Of a stretch of DNA of 64,000 nucleotides, positions 27,858-37,433 are shown one piece after another. Location: positions 1 through 64,000 of the forward strand of contig WYAX01000033.1 in assembly GCA_011525625.1 (NCBI GenBank), read 5' to 3'. The DNA comes from Nitrospira defluvii (lineage in GTDB: Bacteria > Nitrospirota > Nitrospiria > Nitrospirales > Nitrospiraceae). A program made the position numbers and the translations under genes. The notes below the pieces were generated by a model. It saw nothing but the letters and a program-made list of their open reading frames with translations. It was not told the origin of the DNA and made no database searches. How positions within the stretch are numbered: position 1 is the stretch's first letter; each line of letters starts with the position of its first letter.

Positions 27858-29471
27858 TTACCTCCGTTTCGAACGTGGAACTGCCGGTTGCTTCTTCTTG
27901 GCCGCACGGATCGCCGCTTTCGGCTTTGATGCCGCCTTCACGGGCTTCGCACTCATACGGGTCTTCACCGACGACACGGGCGGCGACGCAGGGGACGGGG
28001 TCTGCCCGCTCTGCAAGGCGCGCCGCCTGGCCGCCCAGCCCTCGCGCGTGACTTGCGGCACCCGCGCAATCACCAGCGCATCGACCGGGACATCCTGCGT
28101 CACCGTGGCGCCGGCGGCGATGACGGCGCCCTGCCCGACGGTCACCGGCGCGACCAGTTGCACGTCGCTGCCGATAAACACGCCGTCCCCGACAACGGTC
28201 TGAAACTTTCTGTAGCCGTCATAATTACACGTGATCGTGCCGGCGCCGATATTCACACCGCTGCCGATGGTCGCGTCACCGAGATAACTGAGGTGATTGG
28301 CCTTGGATCCCTCGCCGAGTTCCACCTTTTTCATTTCGACGAAGTTACCCACCTTCCCCTTGCGCCGCACGATCACGCCGGGACGTAAATGCACGAACGG
28401 CCCGAGGTGCGAGTCGTCCTCCACCTGCGACTCGCGAAAGATGCAGTGGTCCAGAATCTCCACCCGGTTGCCGATACGGCAATCGGTAATCCGCGTGCCC
28501 GAATGCACGACCGTTTCTTCGCCGAGTACCGTCCGGCCTTCGAGCGTGACATTCGGGTACAGGAGCGTGTCGCGCCCGATGGTCACGTCGGCATCGATCC
28601 ACGTGGACGCGGGATCCCGCATGGTGACCCCGGCCTCCAGCCAACGCGTCCGGATCCGGTGCCTGATCACACCCTCGGCTTCCGCCAACTGGACGCGGCT
28701 ATTGATTCCCAGTCCTTCATCGATGTCCCGCAAGCGTAACGCCGATACCGTGCGTCCTTGCTGCACCGCCATCTGCACGATGTCGGTCAGATAGTACTCA
28801 CCTTGCGCATTCCGGGGATCGAGCTTGTCGAGGGCCGGAAAGAGGAACTCCCCGTCGACGACATAGGTCCCGACGTTAATCTCGCGCACGAGCCGTTCAG
28901 CCTCGGAGGCATCCTTATCTTCGACGATGCTTTGCACCCGATTGTCTGCAGCTCCCTGCGGCCATTCTTCGCGGCGCTGCCGGATCACGCGCCCATAGCC
29001 TGATGCATCGTCGAGCACGGCGGTCAGCAGCGTCACGGCCGCGCCCTGCGCATCGTGCATCGCGAGAAGTTGTCGCACCGTCGATTCCGTCAACAACGGC
29101 GTATCGCCGTTCAAAATCAGGTACCGGGTGGGGCGGCGGTGCGCGACACCGGTAAACGCCGGTCGCGCTTGCAGCACCGCATGGCCGGTCCCCAACTGCT
29201 TCGTCTGCTCCGCAACGGCCACCTGCCCGCCGACCGCTTCGACAACCTTGCGCACCTCTGCGCTCTGATGTCCGACCACCACCGCCACGCCCTGCTCTGC
29301 CAGGCTGCAGGCAATATCTACTACGTACAACACCATCGGACGCCCGGCGACCGGATGCAGGACCTTGGCCAAGGACGACTTCATGCGCTTGCCGAGCCCC
29401 GCCGCCATGATGATGACGCCGAGCCCGGGCACGGAGGAAGACCATGCGTTGTCGTGCGATGAATAAGTCAT
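27858..29471 (-). CDS. glmU: Bifunctional UDP-N-acetylglucosamine pyrophosphorylase / glucosamine-1-phosphate acetyltransferase
   Basis: A 537-residue enzyme catalysing the last two steps to UDP-GlcNAc. The N-terminal uridylyltransferase has IIMAAGLGKRMKSSLAKVLH and GDTPLL; the C-terminal half is a left-handed beta-helix of hexapeptides with the acetyltransferase region KANHLSYLGDATIGSGVNIG. It ends with an unusual tail of ~45 residues rich in Lys, Ala and Pro (SAKPVKAASKPKAAIRAAKK) that is not part of the core fold. The start at 29471 gives a normal N terminus. Confidence 0.94.
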   Translation of the reverse strand: MTYSSHDNAWSSSVPGLGVIIMAAGLGKRMKSSLAKVLHPVAGRPMVLYVVDIACSLAEQGVAVVVGHQSAEVRKVVEAVGGQVAVAEQTKQLGTGHAVLQARPAFTGVAHRRPTRYLILNGDTPLLTESTVRQLLAMHDAQGAAVTLLTAVLDDASGYGRVIRQRREEWPQGAADNRVQSIVEDKDASEAERLVREINVGTYVVDGEFLFPALDKLDPRNAQGEYYLTDIVQMAVQQGRTVSALRLRDIDEGLGINSRVQLAEAEGVIRHRIRTRWLEAGVTMRDPASTWIDADVTIGRDTLLYPNVTLEGRTVLGEETVVHSGTRITDCRIGNRVEILDHCIFRESQVEDDSHLGPFVHLRPGVIVRRKGKVGNFVEMKKVELGEGSKANHLSYLGDATIGSGVNIGAGTITCNYDGYRKFQTVVGDGVFIGSDVQLVAPVTVGQGAVIAAGATVTQDVPVDALVIARVPQVTREGWAARRRALQSGQTPSPASPPVSSVKTRMSAKPVKAASKPKAAIRAAKKKQPAVPRSKRR

Positions 29472-29521
29472 AGCATTCTCACCATACGTAATCGGCAGAA
29501 GGTTGTCGAGTGAAGCCGCGA

Positions 29522-30196
29522 TCAACCGACCTGTACGCGTGCATCGGGCTGCTTGATCGGCGCCCACGATTTGCCGCCGCCGGGGGAGGAGACACCAGAC
29601 GATGGGTTCGGGGTATAGAGTCCACCCGACACAATCAGCTTCATAGCCTCTTCGACGGTGATGTCCACCGCGATCACTTCGCGCTCAGGCACCAACAGGA
29701 AATACCCGGACGTGGGATTGGGCGAGGTCGGCACGTAGACGTGCACGAGAGGGTCCGGGGACAGTTGCTGCATTTCGCCCTTGGTCACGCCGGTCACAAA
29801 CGCAAAACAGTAGTGACCATTCTTGGGAAACTGGATCAGCACCACCCGGCGATAGGTCTCGCGCTCCGCAAAGGACAAAATGTCCATCATCGACTTGATC
29901 GTGGAATAGATCCCACGCACCACCGGCACACGATTGAGCAACGCCTCCCACTGCCGCACCACATGGCGCCCGATGAAGTTCGCGGCGAACAGCCCGGTCA
30001 TGAAAATGAGCAGGATGAGCGCGACGATACCCAAGCCTGGTACGTAGTACCCTGGAGTCACCAGCCGGGCGGCTGCGTCGCCGAGAATCCCATCCAAACT
30101 GACGAACAGCGTCTTGAGAATCAGGACGGTGCCCCAGATGGGGATCATCACCAGCAAACCGGTGAGAAAATAACGTTTTAACGAAGCTTGTACCAT
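29522..30196 (-). CDS. DUF502 family membrane protein
   Basis: A 224-residue inner-membrane protein with two membrane segments (YFLTGLLVMIPIWGTVLILK and GLGIVALILLIFMTGLFAAN), followed by a soluble domain with VVRGIYSTIKSMMDILSFAE, VVLIQFPKNGHYCFAFVTG and VYVPTSPNPTSGYFLLVPER, all typical of DUF502/COG2928. The start at 30196 begins right before the first membrane segment. Function is unknown; it is first in the glmU-glmS direction and diverges from tmk. Confidence 0.82.
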   Translation of the reverse strand: MVQASLKRYFLTGLLVMIPIWGTVLILKTLFVSLDGILGDAAARLVTPGYYVPGLGIVALILLIFMTGLFAANFIGRHVVRQWEALLNRVPVVRGIYSTIKSMMDILSFAERETYRRVVLIQFPKNGHYCFAFVTGVTKGEMQQLSPDPLVHVYVPTSPNPTSGYFLLVPEREVIAVDITVEEAMKLIVSGGLYTPNPSSGVSSPGGGKSWAPIKQPDARVQVG

Positions 30197-30331
30197 GCGC
30201 GGCTGAGGGGTCCTGGGTAGAGCGTCATGATACTGGGCTTCTGCCGGTCGTCGCAAGCCTTTTCTTGCTATTTTCAATCACTTGGAATAGGATTCCGCCC
30301 TCTTTCTCCCCGAACTTTTCAGGCTCAAACC

Positions 30332-31054
30332 ATGACACGATACCGGCAGCCGCCACGAGGTCTGTTCATCACTCTAGAGGGTATCGAAGGGTCGGGGAAA
30401 TCCACCCAGGCCCGCCTCCTGGGAGAATACCTCCGCCGGCAGGGGCACAACACCGTGGAAACCCGGGAACCGGGCGGCACGCCGCTCGCGGAAAAAATCC
30501 GCGCCGCCCTGCTCGATCGCGCCGACGAACCGGTGGCAGCCGAAACCGAGGCCTTTCTGGTGTTCGCCGCCCGGCGCCAACATGTGGCCCAGGTGATCGA
30601 ACCGGCGCTCGCGCGCGGAGCCATCGTGCTCTGCGACCGATTCAGCGATTCCACCCTCGCCTACCAGGGGTACGCCCGGGGCCTGGATGTGCCCATGCTC
30701 GAACGACTCAACCGGCTGGCGACCCACGCCGTGACACCGCACCTCACGCTGCTGTTCGATTTGCCCGTGGCCACCGGCCTGGCCCGGCGACGATCCGCGA
30801 GCGAGACGAATCGGCTCGACCGTGAATCGCTCCGGTTCCATCAGAAAGTCCGCGCGGGCTTTCTCGACCTGGCGAAACGCCATCCCCGACGCGTCATGGT
30901 CGTCTCCGCGCGCGCCTCGCAAGACAGCGTCGCCCGAGCCGTCGCCCGCATCGTGTCACCGATGCTGAACCGGCTCCGAGAGCAGGACGGCCGTTCGGCC
31001 GCGCCACGCGCCACACCACCACGCACCTCACAGGTCCGTCATGCCCTTCGCTGA
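30332..31054 (+). CDS. tmk: Thymidylate kinase
   Basis: A 240-residue dTMP kinase. P-loop ITLEGIEGSGKSTQARLLGE near residue 11, DR motif in LCDRFSDSTLAYQGYARG, and a LID region RRRSASETNRLDRES. The C-terminal ~30 residues are an Arg/Pro-rich extension beyond the usual family end. The ATG at 30332 is chosen since upstream residues do not match the family. It overlaps holB by 14 bases, a common tmk-holB pairing. Confidence 0.92.
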   Translation: MTRYRQPPRGLFITLEGIEGSGKSTQARLLGEYLRRQGHNTVETREPGGTPLAEKIRAALLDRADEPVAAETEAFLVFAARRQHVAQVIEPALARGAIVLCDRFSDSTLAYQGYARGLDVPMLERLNRLATHAVTPHLTLLFDLPVATGLARRRSASETNRLDRESLRFHQKVRAGFLDLAKRHPRRVMVVSARASQDSVARAVARIVSPMLNRLREQDGRSAAPRATPPRTSQVRHALR

Positions 31055-32072
31055 CATCATCGGACATGAACAGGCCAAGAGCCTGCTGCGTTCGGCGATC
31101 CTGCAGAACCGCCTAGCCCATGCGTATCTCTTCCATGGTGAAGACCGCATCGGCAAGCGTTTGCTGGCCCTGCGCTTGGCACAAACCCTCCTCTGCGAAA
31201 CCCTATCGGACGATCGCCGGCCGGACGCCTGCGGGACCTGCCGGGCCTGCCGCCAGGTGGATACACGCACCCATCCGGATTTTCTGGTGATCGAGCCCGA
31301 TCAGGAAATGGCCAATCCCCAAATCAAGATTGAATCCATTCGCGACATCGAGCATCAGATGATCTATCGTCCGCTGATCGGGAATAGAAAAATCTGCCTG
31401 ATCGATGAAGCGGATCGCATGACCATCGGCGCCGCCAACGCGTTGTTGAAAACATTGGAAGAACCCCCCGATCACAGCCTCTTTCTTCTCGTGTCGAGCC
31501 GGCCCTACGCGCTGCCGGCCACGATTCGCTCCCGTTGCCAATCCTTGCGACTGACGCCCCCGGCGCAAACGCAGGTCGAGGCCGCCGTCATCCTCAAGCG
31601 CGAACTCCCGCCCGCCGACGCGCACTTTCTCGCCGTCCTCAGCGACGGGCAACTGGGGCGCGCGTTAGCATGCGATCTCGAACAGGCACGCACCAATCAG
31701 CAGGAGTTCGCCGCCATCTTTTCGGCCAAAGGCCTGCAGTCATTCTCCACCGTACTCGCAACCGCGGAAGCGCTGGCCAAAGGAGACCGCGGCCCGGAAG
31801 CGTTCGATTGGTTATTGCGCTGGTTACGCGATATGTTGCTCATTGCGGTCGGTGCCGGCGCCGACCATGTGCTCAACCTCGATCAGCGGGCCGACATGCA
31901 GAAGTTAGCCGAACGCATCGACATCGACGAACTCCTGAATCTGATCGGGGACCTCGACAGGCTGGAACGCCAGGCGCACCGGAACCTGAACATTCAAATC
32001 GCCCTCGAAACCACCCTGCTACGAGTTCGACAACTCCTGACCCCGCCCGACACTGCCGACCGCTCACGATAA
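31041..32072 (+). CDS. holB: DNA polymerase III delta' subunit
   Basis: A 343-residue clamp-loader subunit. It starts MPFADIIGHEQAKSLLRSAI and has a modified P-loop (FHGEDRIGKRLLALRLAQ), a zinc module (CGTCRACRQVDTRTHPDFLV), Walker B-like ICLIDEADRMTIGAANALLK and the SRC motif in ATIRSRCQSLRLTP. The P-loop departs from GxxGxGK[ST], consistent with delta' not hydrolysing ATP. Gene position after tmk supports the call. Confidence 0.9.
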   Translation: MPFADIIGHEQAKSLLRSAILQNRLAHAYLFHGEDRIGKRLLALRLAQTLLCETLSDDRRPDACGTCRACRQVDTRTHPDFLVIEPDQEMANPQIKIESIRDIEHQMIYRPLIGNRKICLIDEADRMTIGAANALLKTLEEPPDHSLFLLVSSRPYALPATIRSRCQSLRLTPPAQTQVEAAVILKRELPPADAHFLAVLSDGQLGRALACDLEQARTNQQEFAAIFSAKGLQSFSTVLATAEALAKGDRGPEAFDWLLRWLRDMLLIAVGAGADHVLNLDQRADMQKLAERIDIDELLNLIGDLDRLERQAHRNLNIQIALETTLLRVRQLLTPPDTADRSR

Positions 32073-32116
32073 GCTAGCTTTGCGCCTGGGCGTCTTGTTA
32101 TCTTCATCGCACGAAC

Positions 32117-34135
32117 ATGACCATACCCAACACCTTCTACATCACGACACCGATTTATTACGTCAACGACGTGCCGCACATCGGTCACGCCTATACCACG
32201 GTCGCCGCCGATGTCCTCGCGCGCTACTGGCGATGGCGGGGACGCGAGGTATTTTTTCTCACTGGGCTCGATGAGCACGGACAAAAAGTGCAGCAAGCCG
32301 CGGCCAAGGCCGGCGTCGATCCGCAGACCCATTGCGACCGCCTGGCGCCGCAATTCACACACCTCTGGCAACGGTTGAACATTTCCCATAACGCCTTCAT
32401 CCGCACCACCGACGCACCGCACCAGGCCGTGGTTCAACGGTATCTTCAACAACTGTACGACAAACAGTTGATTTACAAGGCAGATTATACTGGGTGGTAC
32501 TGCACATACGACGAACGGTTCTGGACGGAAAAAGATGTGGTCGGCGGCCTCTGCCCTGACTGCAAACGGCCCATCGAACAGCTGAGCGAGCACAATTATT
32601 TTTTCAGGATGGGCCAGTATCAGGAACGGTTGATCGAACACATCCGGCAACACGAAGAGTTCATTCGCCCCGCCTCGCGCCGCAATGAAGTCCTGGGATT
32701 TCTGCAAACCCAAAAGCTCGGCGACCTCTCGATCTCCCGCCCGAAGTCCCGGCTCTCCTGGGGCATCGAACTCCCCTTCGACAAGGACTACGTCACCTAC
32801 GTCTGGTTCGATGCGCTGGTCAATTACATCTCGGCCCTCGAATACCTGCCCCAGGGACAACCGGCCGGCCTAGGCTACTGGCCCGCCGACGTCCACCTGG
32901 TCGGCAAGGACATCCTCACCACGCACGCCGTCTACTGGACCACCATGTTGATGGCGCTGGAGCAACCGCTCCCGAACACGATCTTCGCCCACGGGTGGTG
33001 GACGGTGGACGGCGAGAAGATGTCCAAAAGCCGCGGCAATGTCGTCGATCCCAACAAGATGGTCGACCAATTCGGTGCCGATGCCTTCCGCTACTTCCTC
33101 CTGCGCGAAGTGCCGTTCGGGCAGGACGGAGATTTTTCGCACAGCGCTCTTGTCACGACCGTCAACGCCAAACTCGCGAACGGCATCGGCAACCTTCTGA
33201 GCCGGACGCTGACCATGATCGAACGGTCCTGCGCCGGTGTGATCCCCGACCGGGGCCCGGCCGTGCTGCCTGAACTGGAACAACGGATTGAGGAACTAGC
33301 CAAGCAACTGCCCGGCACAACCGAGACAGGCTTGAACGCCTTGCTGTTCCGCGACGTGCTGCTCACCATCGAAGAACTGAATGGGCTCTGCGATGAATAC
33401 ATCGACAAGAGCGCGCCGTGGAAATTGGCGAAGCAGCCGGAGGCCCAGCCGCAGCTGCACACCGTACTAAACACCTCCGCCCGCGCCCTTCGACTGTTGG
33501 CCCTGCTGCTCTACCCGTTCATGCCGAACGCCGCGGCACAGATACTCCAGCAACTGGGACTATCACTGGACCTGTCCCAGCCGCTGGCAACACCTGCAGG
33601 CCTTTGGGATGCGCCGCTAGCCGGCTGTACGATCCAGAAAGGCGCCTCATTGTTCCCCCGCATCGAATCCAAACCACAAGGAGCCACACCCGTGAGCGAG
33701 ACACCCGCACCCCAACAACCGACTGCCGCTGCCCCGACCACAGCCCCCGCTGCACCACCATCCCCTGCTCCGGCCACCGCACCCGCTGCCACTTCGGCCG
33801 CGGCGCAGCCGGCGCAGATCACCATCGATGAGTTCATGAAGGTGCAGCTCAAAGCGGCCAAGGTGCTGTCAGCGGAACGTGTGCCGAAATCCGAGAAGCT
33901 GCTGAAACTTCAAGTCAGCCTCGGCACCGAGCAACGGCAGATCGTCGCCGGCATCGGCAAGAAATACGAACCGGAAGCGCTGGTCGGCAAAACCATCGTC
34001 ATCGTGGCGAACCTCAAACCGGCGAAGCTCATGGGCATCGAGTCGCAAGGCATGGTCCTCGCGGCGGGTGACAGCGAAGTGCGAGGGCTGGCCACCTTCG
34101 TCGAAGACGTGGATCCCGGCACCAAAGTGAAATGA
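32117..34135 (+). CDS. metG: Methionyl-tRNA synthetase with C-terminal tRNA-binding domain
   Basis: A 672-residue class I synthetase. HIGH-type motif PHIGHAYTT near residue 19, KMSKS in GEKMSKSRGNVVDPNKM near residue 300, a zinc knuckle (GLCPDCKRPIEQL), and the anticodon domain to ~525. A linker of about 50 residues almost entirely Pro, Ala and Thr (coded near 33700-33810) leads to an EMAP/Trbp111-type domain (VQLKAAKVLSAERVPKSEKL ... GIESQGMVLAA). The C-terminal module dimerises the enzyme and adds tRNA affinity. The stop overlaps the next start by four bases. Confidence 0.95.
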   Translation: MTIPNTFYITTPIYYVNDVPHIGHAYTTVAADVLARYWRWRGREVFFLTGLDEHGQKVQQAAAKAGVDPQTHCDRLAPQFTHLWQRLNISHNAFIRTTDAPHQAVVQRYLQQLYDKQLIYKADYTGWYCTYDERFWTEKDVVGGLCPDCKRPIEQLSEHNYFFRMGQYQERLIEHIRQHEEFIRPASRRNEVLGFLQTQKLGDLSISRPKSRLSWGIELPFDKDYVTYVWFDALVNYISALEYLPQGQPAGLGYWPADVHLVGKDILTTHAVYWTTMLMALEQPLPNTIFAHGWWTVDGEKMSKSRGNVVDPNKMVDQFGADAFRYFLLREVPFGQDGDFSHSALVTTVNAKLANGIGNLLSRTLTMIERSCAGVIPDRGPAVLPELEQRIEELAKQLPGTTETGLNALLFRDVLLTIEELNGLCDEYIDKSAPWKLAKQPEAQPQLHTVLNTSARALRLLALLLYPFMPNAAAQILQQLGLSLDLSQPLATPAGLWDAPLAGCTIQKGASLFPRIESKPQGATPVSETPAPQQPTAAAPTTAPAAPPSPAPATAPAATSAAAQPAQITIDEFMKVQLKAAKVLSAERVPKSEKLLKLQVSLGTEQRQIVAGIGKKYEPEALVGKTIVIVANLKPAKLMGIESQGMVLAAGDSEVRGLATFVEDVDPGTKVK

Positions 34136-35001
34136 ACCGCGCCTCTCTCACCAGGCTGATCGGCACCGGCTTTCTCGTGCTGCTAAGCAGCGTGAGCGCC
34201 GCGTTCACGCCGGAACCCTCCGAATCCGAGATCGAGAGTAAAGCCCACTACAACGATCCCCTGCCCACGACCGTCCTCGTACGCGTCGTCGCACACCGCT
34301 CCCTGGTCCTGGGGCATGACGTCGGCGGCGCGCGCGTCACCATCACCGACGTGGCGACCGGGCAATTGCTCGCCTCAGGCCTGCAGCAGGGAGAACCCGG
34401 CGATCAGACGCAGATCATGCGCACCCCACATCTCATGGACGAACCGCTCTACAGCGGCCGCCCCGCCGCGGCGTTCAGCGCGACGCTCGAATTGACCCGC
34501 CCGACCCTGGTGGAAATCACCGCCGAGGGCCCCTTGGCCTACCCCAAAGCCCTGCAGCGCGCGAGCAAGACCGTGTTGCTGATTCCCGGCCACGACCTGA
34601 CCAACGACGGCATCGTGCTACATCTGTACGGCTACCTGGTCCAAGTTGAATCGCCAAAACCCGGGGAACCGTTGATCGCGAAAGAAGATGTCATGCTGCG
34701 GGCCTCGGTCCGCACCCTCTCCGGAGCCCTGGTCCGGCCGCATAGCGACTGGGATTCCCGAAAAATTCACATCTACGCCGAACTGTTGATCGGGGACCGC
34801 ATCGTCGAGCGAATGCAGATGTTCTACGCCGGAGAGAAGAGCCGGTTCGAGGCCCCGTTCTTCGTGCCGCTGTCCAAAGACGCACCCGACGGCATCACGG
34901 TACGCGTGATCGCGGCCGACGTCGCGACCGGTAACTTCGGAATGGGAACCGCTCAATACCCGGTGCTCTCCGAACGGTTGAGACCTCGCCAAAAGCCGTA
35001 G
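34132..35001 (+). CDS. Secreted protein of unknown function
   Basis: A 289-residue protein with a signal peptide (MNRASLTRLIGTGFLVLLSS, cleavage near VSAAF). The mature part looks all-beta, with a carboxypeptidase-regulatory-like strand pattern (GHDVGGARVTITDVATGQLL) and a second similar domain (KEDVMLRASVRTLSGALVRP). No catalytic residues are evident. Translation is coupled to metG by an ATGA overlap, which is odd for an envelope protein. Confidence 0.7.
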   Translation: MNRASLTRLIGTGFLVLLSSVSAAFTPEPSESEIESKAHYNDPLPTTVLVRVVAHRSLVLGHDVGGARVTITDVATGQLLASGLQQGEPGDQTQIMRTPHLMDEPLYSGRPAAAFSATLELTRPTLVEITAEGPLAYPKALQRASKTVLLIPGHDLTNDGIVLHLYGYLVQVESPKPGEPLIAKEDVMLRASVRTLSGALVRPHSDWDSRKIHIYAELLIGDRIVERMQMFYAGEKSRFEAPFFVPLSKDAPDGITVRVIAADVATGNFGMGTAQYPVLSERLRPRQKP

Positions 35002-35150
35002 CCACCGCCGCTTGCCCCGTTCGACGATCGCGCGTCGCCGCACCCGCCTCAATCGTGGAATTCATTGACACACTGTTCGTTCTACGTAATGCTCCACCAT
35101 GACGTCTGGCGCTTCACGCCGACGTTGCGCGAACGGCTGACTCTCACACG

Positions 35151-35858
35151 ATGAAACTCTCCATCATCATTCCGGCATTCAACGAGCAAGACACCCTCGA
35201 AGCCGTCGTACGACGAATCCAAGCCGTCGATCTGGGACAGGTACAGAAAGAAATCATCGTGATCAACGACGCCTCGACCGATCGCACGCAGGACATCATG
35301 AAGCGCCTCACGGGAATCGTCCCCATCAGCCATCCCGTCAACGCCGGCAAGGGCGGTGCGCTGACGACCGGAATCAAAGCGGCGACCGGAGACATCGTCG
35401 TGTTCCAGGATGCGGATCTCGAATACACGCCGGACGACTACGCCGCCGTCATCGAACCCATCCTGCAGGGCCGTTGCGAAGCCGTCATGGGTTCACGCTT
35501 CCTGCGCGAACGCCCTCGATTCTGGGGGAAACGCCGCTCGCCCTATTGGAATCACTACGTAGGGAATGTGATCATCCTGGCCGTTACCAATCGGCTGTAC
35601 GGCAAACACTTCACGGATTATGAAGGTTGTTACAAAGCCTTCCTGCGACGACTGCTCCTCGACACTCCCATCGAAGCCCGAGGATTCGAGTTCGACAACG
35701 AATTGATGTGCAAGTTGATCCGCAAGGGCATTCGGATCGAAGAGGTTCCGATCCGCTACATACCCCGCACCTACGCACAAGGCAAGAAAATCACCTGGCG
35801 ACACGGGGTGGTCATTCTCTGGACCATCCTCAAGTGGCGACTGCTTCCGATCGGATGA
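35151..35858 (+). CDS. Family 2 glycosyltransferase (DPM1/polyprenyl-phosphate type)
   Basis: A 235-residue GT-A enzyme without membrane segments. It starts MKLSIIIPAFNEQDTLEAVV, has IIVINDASTDRTQ, the nucleotide-sugar DxD-like site VVFQDADLEYTPDDY and TDYEGCYKAF with acceptor-side residues. It resembles dolichol-phosphate mannose synthase and should make a polyprenyl-phosphate hexose. The next two genes are coupled or adjacent and include a GT-C membrane protein that could use this product. Confidence 0.85.
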   Translation: MKLSIIIPAFNEQDTLEAVVRRIQAVDLGQVQKEIIVINDASTDRTQDIMKRLTGIVPISHPVNAGKGGALTTGIKAATGDIVVFQDADLEYTPDDYAAVIEPILQGRCEAVMGSRFLRERPRFWGKRRSPYWNHYVGNVIILAVTNRLYGKHFTDYEGCYKAFLRRLLLDTPIEARGFEFDNELMCKLIRKGIRIEEVPIRYIPRTYAQGKKITWRHGVVILWTILKWRLLPIG

Positions 35859-37408
35859 CCATGAAAATCGTTCCGCCGCCGAGGCCGAAGATCGCCGTCT
35901 CCATGCAGCGCGTCTGCCTCATCATCCCGCCGTCGATATTTTTGCTCGACGAGCGCGTCTTCATGACGCTGGGAATACTAAAAATCGCGGCCATGCTGGA
36001 GCAGGCCGGCTTCGCGGTCGAAGTGCTGGATCTCTCGGGTGTGGCCAATTACGAGGAGGTGGTGACGCAACACCTCGCGCGCAGCCGCACGACCTGTTAC
36101 GGGCTCACGGCGACCACTCCGCAAATGCCTGCCGCCAGCGTTATTCAACGCCACATTCGAACCCTGCGGCCGGATGCACGGATCATCCTCGGCGGTCCGC
36201 ATGTGACCTTGATCCACGCGGCACGCCGCCATGAAGCGACCCGACACCTCCGCGGCCGCGCGCATCGTGCCTGGGAACAATTGGAAGAGATGTTCGATGT
36301 GCTGGTGATCGGGGACGGCGAATTCGCGGTCTTCCATGCCCTCGGCCCTCAGCCGCCGAAACTCGTCGACGGCGACAACCCCGCATCCCCGCTGTTTCTC
36401 TCCAGCCACCAACTGGCGCACCTGCCCTTTCCTGCCCGTCACCTGGTGGATGTCGAGACCTATCGGTATTCGATCGACGGCGTTCGCGCACTGTCGATGA
36501 TCGCCCAACTCGGCTGTCCCTTCGGCTGCGGATTCTGCGGGGGACGGAAGAGCCCCATGCTGCGGCGGACGCGTATGCGCGAGGCCGGGCACATCGTTGA
36601 AGAAATGCTCCATCTTCACACGACCTACGGCGTGACCGGGTTCATGCTGTACGACGATGAGTTGAACGTCAACCCGAACATGCTCGAATTGATGCGCCTG
36701 ATCGCCGCCGCCCAACGCCGCCTGGGAGTCGAATTCCGCCTCCGCGGCTTCGTGAAAGCGGAGTTGTTCACCGACGAACAGGCGGAGGCCATGTTCAACG
36801 CAGGCTTCCGATGGATTCTCGTCGGCTTCGAGTCCGGGCATGAACGGATTCTCGCCACGATCCAGAAACAGGCCTCGCAAGCCGATAACACGCGCTGCAT
36901 GGACATCGCCAAACGCCACGGGTTGAAGGTGAAAGCGCTGATGTCGATCGGACATCCCGGGGAATCGCCGGACACCGTGCAAGCCACCCGCGACTGGCTC
37001 TTGGCCGTCGAACCCGACGACTTCGATGCGACGGTGATCACGACCTATCCGGGCACTCCGTATTTCGACGAGGCCGTGGAAACCGCTTCAGCAGTATGGA
37101 CTTATACGTCTCCGAAGACTGGAGATCGCCTGCATAGCCTGGAGGTCGATTACCGGGAGACCGTCGAATACTACAAAGGAATCCCGGGACACTATCGCTC
37201 CTACGTCTACACGGATCACTTGACCGGCGACGACCTCGTGCGCCTGCGAGATCGGCTCGAGGCCGATGTCCGGAGCCGCTTGAACATTCCCTTTCATCCG
37301 AGTGCAGCCTCGATTCGTTTCGAGCATTCGATGGGACAAGGCGATATTCCCGCCTCGATCCTCCGAATGTCCTCCGGCACCGCCGTCACCCGTGCGCAAG
37401 CCGGATAA
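35855..37408 (+). CDS. B12-binding radical SAM protein
   Basis: A 517-residue protein. The N-terminal ~190 residues form a cobalamin-binding-like Rossmann domain (CLIIPPSIFLLDERVFMTLG, ARIILGGPHVTLIHAARRHE), followed by a radical SAM core with the 4Fe-4S motif CPFGCGFCGG near residue 220, MLYDDELNVNP and WILVGFESGHERILATIQKQ. Its start overlaps the GT2 stop (ATGA). Many such proteins methylate or rearrange unactivated carbons; the link with two glycosyltransferases suggests modification of a lipid or glycan (inference). The histidine that ligates cobalamin in classical DxHxxG motifs is not evident. Confidence 0.84.
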   Translation: MTMKIVPPPRPKIAVSMQRVCLIIPPSIFLLDERVFMTLGILKIAAMLEQAGFAVEVLDLSGVANYEEVVTQHLARSRTTCYGLTATTPQMPAASVIQRHIRTLRPDARIILGGPHVTLIHAARRHEATRHLRGRAHRAWEQLEEMFDVLVIGDGEFAVFHALGPQPPKLVDGDNPASPLFLSSHQLAHLPFPARHLVDVETYRYSIDGVRALSMIAQLGCPFGCGFCGGRKSPMLRRTRMREAGHIVEEMLHLHTTYGVTGFMLYDDELNVNPNMLELMRLIAAAQRRLGVEFRLRGFVKAELFTDEQAEAMFNAGFRWILVGFESGHERILATIQKQASQADNTRCMDIAKRHGLKVKALMSIGHPGESPDTVQATRDWLLAVEPDDFDATVITTYPGTPYFDEAVETASAVWTYTSPKTGDRLHSLEVDYRETVEYYKGIPGHYRSYVYTDHLTGDDLVRLRDRLEADVRSRLNIPFHPSAASIRFEHSMGQGDIPASILRMSSGTAVTRAQAG

Positions 37409-37433
37409 CCTGCGGATCGAATCCACGACCGCC

